Origin: Streptomyces sp. MNU76
GTDB lineage: Bacteria; Actinomycetota; Actinomycetes; Streptomycetales; Streptomycetaceae
Direction of reading: 5' to 3'
DNA: 64,000 bases
NCBI RefSeq assembly: GCF_020982545.1
Contig: NZ_JAJKLK010000001.1
Location: 868,001-932,000, forward strand
Under the pieces are notes generated by a model that saw only the letters and a program-made list of their open reading frames with translations, searched no databases and was not told the origin of the DNA. This document shows positions 60,323 to 64,000 of the stretch, piece by piece. The position numbers were made by a program, and so were the translations under genes. The first letter of the stretch is position 1. Each line of letters starts with the position of its first letter.

Positions 60323-60563
60323 CGTCGAGCGCGCCCGCACGACCGGGAACGACCGGCCGGTGACCGACTGATGGGCGACGGGCTGATGGCGGCCGACCGA
60401 CGGCGGCCGACTGACCGGTGACCGACTGATGGGCGACGGGCGACGCGACTGGCCGACGGCGACCGACCGACGGTGACCGGCTGGCGGCGGCCGACTGACC
60501 GTGACCGACTGATGGGCGATCGGCTGGCGGCGGCCGGCCGGCCGACGGCGACCGGCTGACGGG
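60323..60563. repeat. Degenerate tandem repeat region
   Basis: Several imperfect copies of units such as GACCGACTGATGGGCGA (for example 60362-60378, 60421-60437, 60504-60520) and GGCGGCCGACTGACC. It fills the convergent gap between the SCO2400-like gene and the metalloprotease. No gene. Confidence 0.7.
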
Positions 60564-60596
60564 CGACGGTCCCTGACGCATCGCCAGGGACCGTCG
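60564..60596. terminator. Hairpin terminator of the metalloprotease gene
   Basis: 12-bp perfect stem CGACGGTCCCTG / CAGGGACCGTCG (60564-60575 and 60585-60596), 9-nt loop, 18 bp past the metalloprotease stop on the minus strand; may serve the convergent gene too. Confidence 0.75.
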
Positions 60597-60613
60597 GTCG
60601 AAGCCGCGCGGAG

Positions 60614-62989
60614 TCACCGGTCGGCGTGGCCCTCCGCGATCTGCTGCCGCTCCCACTGCACCTTCCGCACCACGTCGGGCTTCACCCGGCGCTCCTCCAG
60701 GGTGTGGGCGAGCCCGTCCAGCAGCTGGGTCGCCGAGTCCCGCCGGCCCAGTTCGTCCAGACCGGCCGCGTAACGCGTCAGGTCGTTCGTCAGACGGATG
60801 TGACCGAAGGTGTCCGCCGCAGCCCCGAGGTCGCCGTAGGCGTGCTCGCCCAGTTGTCCGCCCGCCTCGGCGTCGGTCCCGGCGGCCTCGACGCTCACCG
60901 TGCCGTTGCGGGCCGTGAGGACCTTGCCGGGGACGGCCGTCGCGGTGGCGAGACACGCGGCCGAGTGCCTGGCCACCGCCGTGTCGGGGATCCGCTCGGT
61001 CACCTCGCGCAGCACGTCGTTCGCGTCGTCCAGGACCCTGCTGCCGCCCAGCGCGAGGACGCGTCCGACGGTGTCGGTGAACACGTCGTCCGCGAGGCGT
61101 TCCTGGTCGCGGCTGGCCGGGCGCTCCACCCGGACGGTGATCGGGTCCGCCAGGATCTGGCCGCCGCCCGGGTCGGCGGCGGCCGAGGCCCCGTCGCGGG
61201 CGGACCGCAGCGCCGCGTACACCCGGTAGGCACCGGGCTCGGAGATCTGCCAGCCGCCGAGACCCGAGGAGAGAACGACCTCCTCGTACAGCGATTCGTT
61301 CGGCTGCAGCAGGACGGGCTCGGGGCGCAGGCAGTAGCGCAGGTACGGCTGGACGACCCGGGCCTCCGTCGTGCCGTCCCGCTGGACGAGGATGCTGAGT
61401 TCGTCACTGCGCAGCGTCGCCCGGTTCACCATCGTGGGGACGCCGGAGGTGTTGGTCAGCTTCAGCTCCCCGATCACCGGCTCCAGCATGCCGAACCGGT
61501 AGGCCTGTTGCCGGTCGGTGCCGCGGTTGAACCGCAGGGTGAGCTGCAACGGCCCCGCACCGGCGGTGCGTCGCGCCTGCTCGAAGCCGTGGTGGTCGAA
61601 CCAGGGGATGTTGCCCTGCTGCACGAACCGCTCGGGGGCGTGCCGCAGGAAGCGGAGTTCGTCCTCGGAGAAGAAGTACCGGAAGCCCGCGAAGAACGCC
61701 TGCGGTCCGCCGGGGAAATCGTGCGGGTAGTTCATGAAGCTGAAGGCGCGGGGCTCGTCGCGCAGCGGGATCCAGGGCGTCTCCAGCGACTTCTGCCACG
61801 AGTGCGCGAGGTTGAAGCAGTGACCGATCTCGTGCACCGCCGTCCAGTAGGCCATCCGACGCGCGAACGCCTCGGGGTCGGGGTCGTTCGGCGGGCGCTC
61901 GGAGATGAACGACTTCGAGAACACCGCGCAGCCCTGCCGCTGGGCGGAGCCGATGTCGTCGAACATGATGCCGCCCAGGCCGGGACCCTTGTCGTGCCGA
62001 CCGGCGAAGAGCGTCCACACCTGCCACTGGGCGACCCCCTGCCCCGTGGGGCCGGGCTGCCAGGCGGACCAGTGCCGCTGCATGGCGTCGTGCATCTCGA
62101 TGTCGGACCACGAGCCGTTCACCGACTCGGAGAGCGGAATCTCGTTGCTGCCGCGGGTCCGCGTGACATGGATGCCCTGCCGGCTGAACGCGTCCTCCAC
62201 GGTGAGGGTGGTGTTCGGGAGGTCGGGCGGCCGTACGGGGTGGTCGTGCAACGCGTACTCGACGGTCTGTTCGGCGTCGGAGACCCGGTCGTACTCGATC
62301 TCCACCTCACGGAAGTGCGGCGTGACCTGCGCGTAGCGCACCACCTCGTCCGGGGCGTCCGGCCGTACGAAGGTCACGAGCGCGCCCATGGGCTGCAGGG
62401 GCGGAGTGCCCGTGAGCTGGACGCGGATCGCGGTGCCGGGCCGCAGGGCCGTGTTGCCGTCGCGGTACTTGATCGGTCCCGCGTACGTGCCGTTCGGCTC
62501 CTTGCGGACCTTGGCGAGCCAGGTGAGTCGGCCGCTGGTGAGCCGCCAGACCGTGCCGGAGACCGTCATGGTGGGGGCGGGGCCGTCCACGTCCACGCGC
62601 AGTTCCTCGAAGGAGATCACGGCGCTCTCGGGTGCCGCGATCTCGGCCTGTGCGGGGGCCTGACCGGACACGAGCGCGTGCGCGGAGACCGGTTCGCCGT
62701 CGCCCGACGACACGGCCGACATCGGGGGAAAGCCCACCGTCGCCGTCGGCACCGGTGCCCCCTCGACGGGGCGAACGGCCTCGGCGGCCTGTGCGAGGCC
62801 CTCGGGCGGCACGGGGAGATCGAGGCGCAGGTACACGCCGCTGCGCTCCGTCGCCGCGATGGCTCCGGCCTCCGCGGCCGCCTCGCGCGCGGCCTGCTTC
62901 TCGCCGCCCAGACGGCGGGAGATCGTGCCCATCACCGCGGTGACGAGCTGGTCGAACTCACTGCGCGGGCTGGATTCCTGAGTGGTCAT
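60614..62989 (-). CDS. Large HExxH zinc metalloprotease-like protein
   Basis: 791 aa. The zinc site is VHEIGHCFNLAHSW at about residues 383-396, that is HExxHxxxxxH as in metzincins, with a possible Met-turn in FSFMNYPHDFPGG about 35 residues later. Regions before it are beta-rich (MTVSGTVWRLTSGRLTWLAK, PGTAIRVQLTGTPPLQPMGA). Regions after it include GELKLTNTSGVPTMVNRATL and a helical TPR-like end (DLTRYAAGLDELGRRDSATQ). No signal peptide is visible at ATG 62989, which has GGAGG upstream. The longer frame to 63238 crosses the repeat-rich promoter. It may be exported with or through the downstream-coded partners, or act inside the cell; substrate unknown. Confidence 0.75.
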   Translation of the reverse strand: MTTQESSPRSEFDQLVTAVMGTISRRLGGEKQAAREAAAEAGAIAATERSGVYLRLDLPVPPEGLAQAAEAVRPVEGAPVPTATVGFPPMSAVSSGDGEPVSAHALVSGQAPAQAEIAAPESAVISFEELRVDVDGPAPTMTVSGTVWRLTSGRLTWLAKVRKEPNGTYAGPIKYRDGNTALRPGTAIRVQLTGTPPLQPMGALVTFVRPDAPDEVVRYAQVTPHFREVEIEYDRVSDAEQTVEYALHDHPVRPPDLPNTTLTVEDAFSRQGIHVTRTRGSNEIPLSESVNGSWSDIEMHDAMQRHWSAWQPGPTGQGVAQWQVWTLFAGRHDKGPGLGGIMFDDIGSAQRQGCAVFSKSFISERPPNDPDPEAFARRMAYWTAVHEIGHCFNLAHSWQKSLETPWIPLRDEPRAFSFMNYPHDFPGGPQAFFAGFRYFFSEDELRFLRHAPERFVQQGNIPWFDHHGFEQARRTAGAGPLQLTLRFNRGTDRQQAYRFGMLEPVIGELKLTNTSGVPTMVNRATLRSDELSILVQRDGTTEARVVQPYLRYCLRPEPVLLQPNESLYEEVVLSSGLGGWQISEPGAYRVYAALRSARDGASAAADPGGGQILADPITVRVERPASRDQERLADDVFTDTVGRVLALGGSRVLDDANDVLREVTERIPDTAVARHSAACLATATAVPGKVLTARNGTVSVEAAGTDAEAGGQLGEHAYGDLGAAADTFGHIRLTNDLTRYAAGLDELGRRDSATQLLDGLAHTLEERRVKPDVVRKVQWERQQIAEGHADR

Positions 62990-63308
62990 GCTGCCTCCCG
63001 CTTCCGCCCGTGCGGGCACGCGCGGATGAAGGTGAACGGTGAACGGCCGGGAGCCCGGACCGTTCCGGACCGGGGAAACGTGGCCTGGGCGACGTCGGCC
63101 CATGAGCCGGAGCCGTCGGAAGCGGCTGCGGGGGGCGTCATGCGGGGAAACGCGACGTCGGACGGCGCGCGGAATATGGTGATTCACCCGACAGGCGGAT
63201 TTGCCCGACAGGCGGGTTTGTTCCCACTGGCCAGTCAAAGCCCGGCGGGGGAGAGCCGCAACCGCACCGCGGGGACCGGACGGTCACGAGCCCTTCGCGG
63301 CGAGGGCC
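62990..63308. other. Intergenic region upstream of the metalloprotease
   Basis: No gene is seen. It carries two tandem 17-bp repeats (63187-63220), the palindrome ACTGGCCAGT (63226-63235) and an A/T-containing stretch near 63170-63182 that may hold the metalloprotease promoter. Confidence 0.5.
63187..63220. repeat. Two tandem 17-bp repeats near the metalloprotease promoter
   Basis: CCCGACAGGCGGATTTG (63187-63203) followed directly by CCCGACAGGCGGGTTTG (63204-63220), one mismatch. Possible regulator binding pair. Confidence 0.7.
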
Positions 63309-63617
63309 TCACGCGTATCCGCGAAGACCGCTGCCGGTGACGGCGTGGAGACCTCCGTCGGCGGCACGATCGATCCGCACCCATCGGGTGACACCCGCGT
63401 CGACACGGATGTCCAGCCGCTCAATGCCGTCGACCCGCACACCGATCGCGTGGTCTCCCTCCGACAGGGGGACCGGAACCGAGCGGGCGAGGCCGATCTG
63501 CAGCCGGGTGCGGACCTCCGGATCGTCCAGGACGACGTCCCCGTCCACCACGACCACGACGTGCTGGCCGGTGAAGCCCTCCTCCAGCGCGATGGTCAGC
63601 TCACCCGGCTCACGCAC
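63309..63617 (-). CDS. Small beta-rich protein of unknown function
   Basis: 102 aa starting VREPGELTIALEEGFTGQHV and continuing VVVDGDVVLDDPEVRTRLQI and GDHAIGVRVDGIERLDIRVD, a pattern of alternating strands like a small beta-sandwich or PEGA-like domain. GTG 63617 has GGGAGG about 9 nt upstream. It overlaps the end of the membrane protein gene, so both belong to one unit, which also leads toward the metalloprotease gene 320 bp further on. No family is recognised with certainty. Confidence 0.6.
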   Translation of the reverse strand: MREPGELTIALEEGFTGQHVVVVVDGDVVLDDPEVRTRLQIGLARSVPVPLSEGDHAIGVRVDGIERLDIRVDAGVTRWVRIDRAADGGLHAVTGSGLRGYA

Positions 63618-64000
63618 GGCTCTGCCCTCCCTCGGGGGCTCGTCGCTCGGGCGGGTCGGTCGGCCGCCGCCCCACGTCCGACAGCGTCTCGCGCGCGTGC
63701 GTCGACGAAACGGGTCACCAGATGCTGGGCCGCGCCGAAGATGACGGCCCACGCGACGATCTGCGGGCTGGAGTCCAGGTCGCTCAGACCGGGCACGAAC
63801 GCGCCCCTGATGAGCAGCACCCCGATGAACGCGGTCAGCGCCCCGGTGGGGAACTTCAACAGGGCCGCCGCGAGCGGCAGCATGTACGGCGAACTCGTCC
63901 CCTGGATGCGGCGCAGGGACGCGATGACCGTGAGCGCCGCGCCGGCGAGCCCCGCGGCCTCCACGACGAGGACGTCGACCTCCTCGGCGTAGTCGCTCGG
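63596..64000 (-). CDS. Membrane protein, N-terminus outside window
   Basis: About 135 visible residues, open to the window edge. Hydrophobic segments include AAGLAGAALTVIASL, YMLPLAAALLKFPTGALTAF, IGVLLIRGAFVPG and QIVAWAVIFGAAQHLV, followed by the cytoplasmic RFVDARAR. After this (near 63690) the written frame turns into Arg/Ala-rich text. A shifted frame reads ETLSDVGRRPTDPPERRAPE and stops inside the next gene's start, so a one-base error at a GC repeat is likely and the true end would be about 63611. Function unknown. Confidence 0.6.
   Translation of the reverse strand, partial: PSDYAEEVDVLVVEAAGLAGAALTVIASLRRIQGTSSPYMLPLAAALLKFPTGALTAFIGVLLIRGAFVPGLSDLDSSPQIVAWAVIFGAAQHLVTRFVDARARDAVGRGAAADRPARATSPRGRAEPCVSRVS

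Noticed and set aside
63338..63744. Plus-strand frame opposite the right-edge genes
   Set aside because: Low-complexity Arg/Ser/Thr text; the minus-strand frames have proper ribosome sites and coherent secondary structure.
1..64000. CRISPR array, rRNA operon, complete insertion sequence or prophage
   Set aside because: No regularly spaced repeats, no rRNA-like sequence, no full transposase or integrase; only an IS607 recombinase fragment at 4281.

Overview
The window is very G+C-rich actinobacterial chromosome, almost certainly Streptomyces. The evidence is the codon use, frequent GTG starts and ATGA/GTGA start-stop overlaps. A rare TTA codon lies in a large regulator. Typical families are present: SARP, DUF3152, MEDS-STAS, DUF3068, an SCO2400-type protein, MatB and a second MreB-like protein. 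The order Mbl - carboxyltransferase - MatB at the left and the SCO2400-like gene at the right recalls the S. coelicolor SCO2451-SCO2400 interval (from memory, unchecked). No rRNA, tRNA, CRISPR array or complete mobile element was seen.

Layout. 1-4650: MreB/Mbl-like protein (cut by the window edge), an acyl-CoA carboxyltransferase broken by several frameshifts, malonyl-CoA synthetase MatB, and a chimera of an IS607-type recombinase N-terminus with a GntR/FCD regulator tail. 4684-12104: a MerR-PP2C fusion, DUF3152 zincin, ATP-grasp enzyme, a TTA-containing NB-ARC/LuxR regulator, and an ATPase/MEDS-STAS pair. 12292-24936: a leftward cell-surface glycan locus with DUF3068, GT4, methyltransferases, an AftD-like GT-C, a condensation-like protein and a flippase-like transporter carrying a Trm112 domain. 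25132-28499: a small membrane protein, a PucR-type regulator, and an IclR regulator coupled to an SMP-30 lactonase. 28535-31373: an XRE / ImmA-like peptidase / multi-pass membrane protein cassette. 31713-34967: GH51 arabinofuranosidase and DacB. 34968-37400: a scarred segment of lower G+C with a 59-bp perfect palindrome, a frameshifted Rrf2 regulator, an APH-like kinase and a truncated GNAT. 37413-44038: RsbW-like ATPase, SDR, SARP regulator, orphan sugar-binding lipoprotein and an aminotransferase with a long Pro/Ala/Met tail. 44227-59406: sugar import and oxidation, comprising mutarotase, a ChvE/MmsAB transporter, a U32-like protein, a zinc dehydrogenase, an enolase-superfamily sugar-acid dehydratase, a LacI regulator and a YtfQRT/YjfF-type transporter. 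59603-64000: SCO2400-like protein, a large HExxH metalloprotease, a small unknown protein and a partial membrane protein.

How the genes may work together. A palindromic motif close to GTTCGAAATTTCGAAC stands before the IclR-lactonase operon, the dehydratase-dehydrogenase operon, the U32-like gene and the second transporter. A weaker copy precedes the arabinofuranosidase. Together these encode polysaccharide cleavage, uptake, mutarotation, oxidation to a lactone, lactone opening and dehydration. I infer one oxidative sugar regulon (D-galactose or L-arabinose type), probably under the IclR protein.

Sequence quality matters here. Many frame breaks fall in C or G runs and several compensate one another, so much of the apparent gene decay may be sequencing error.
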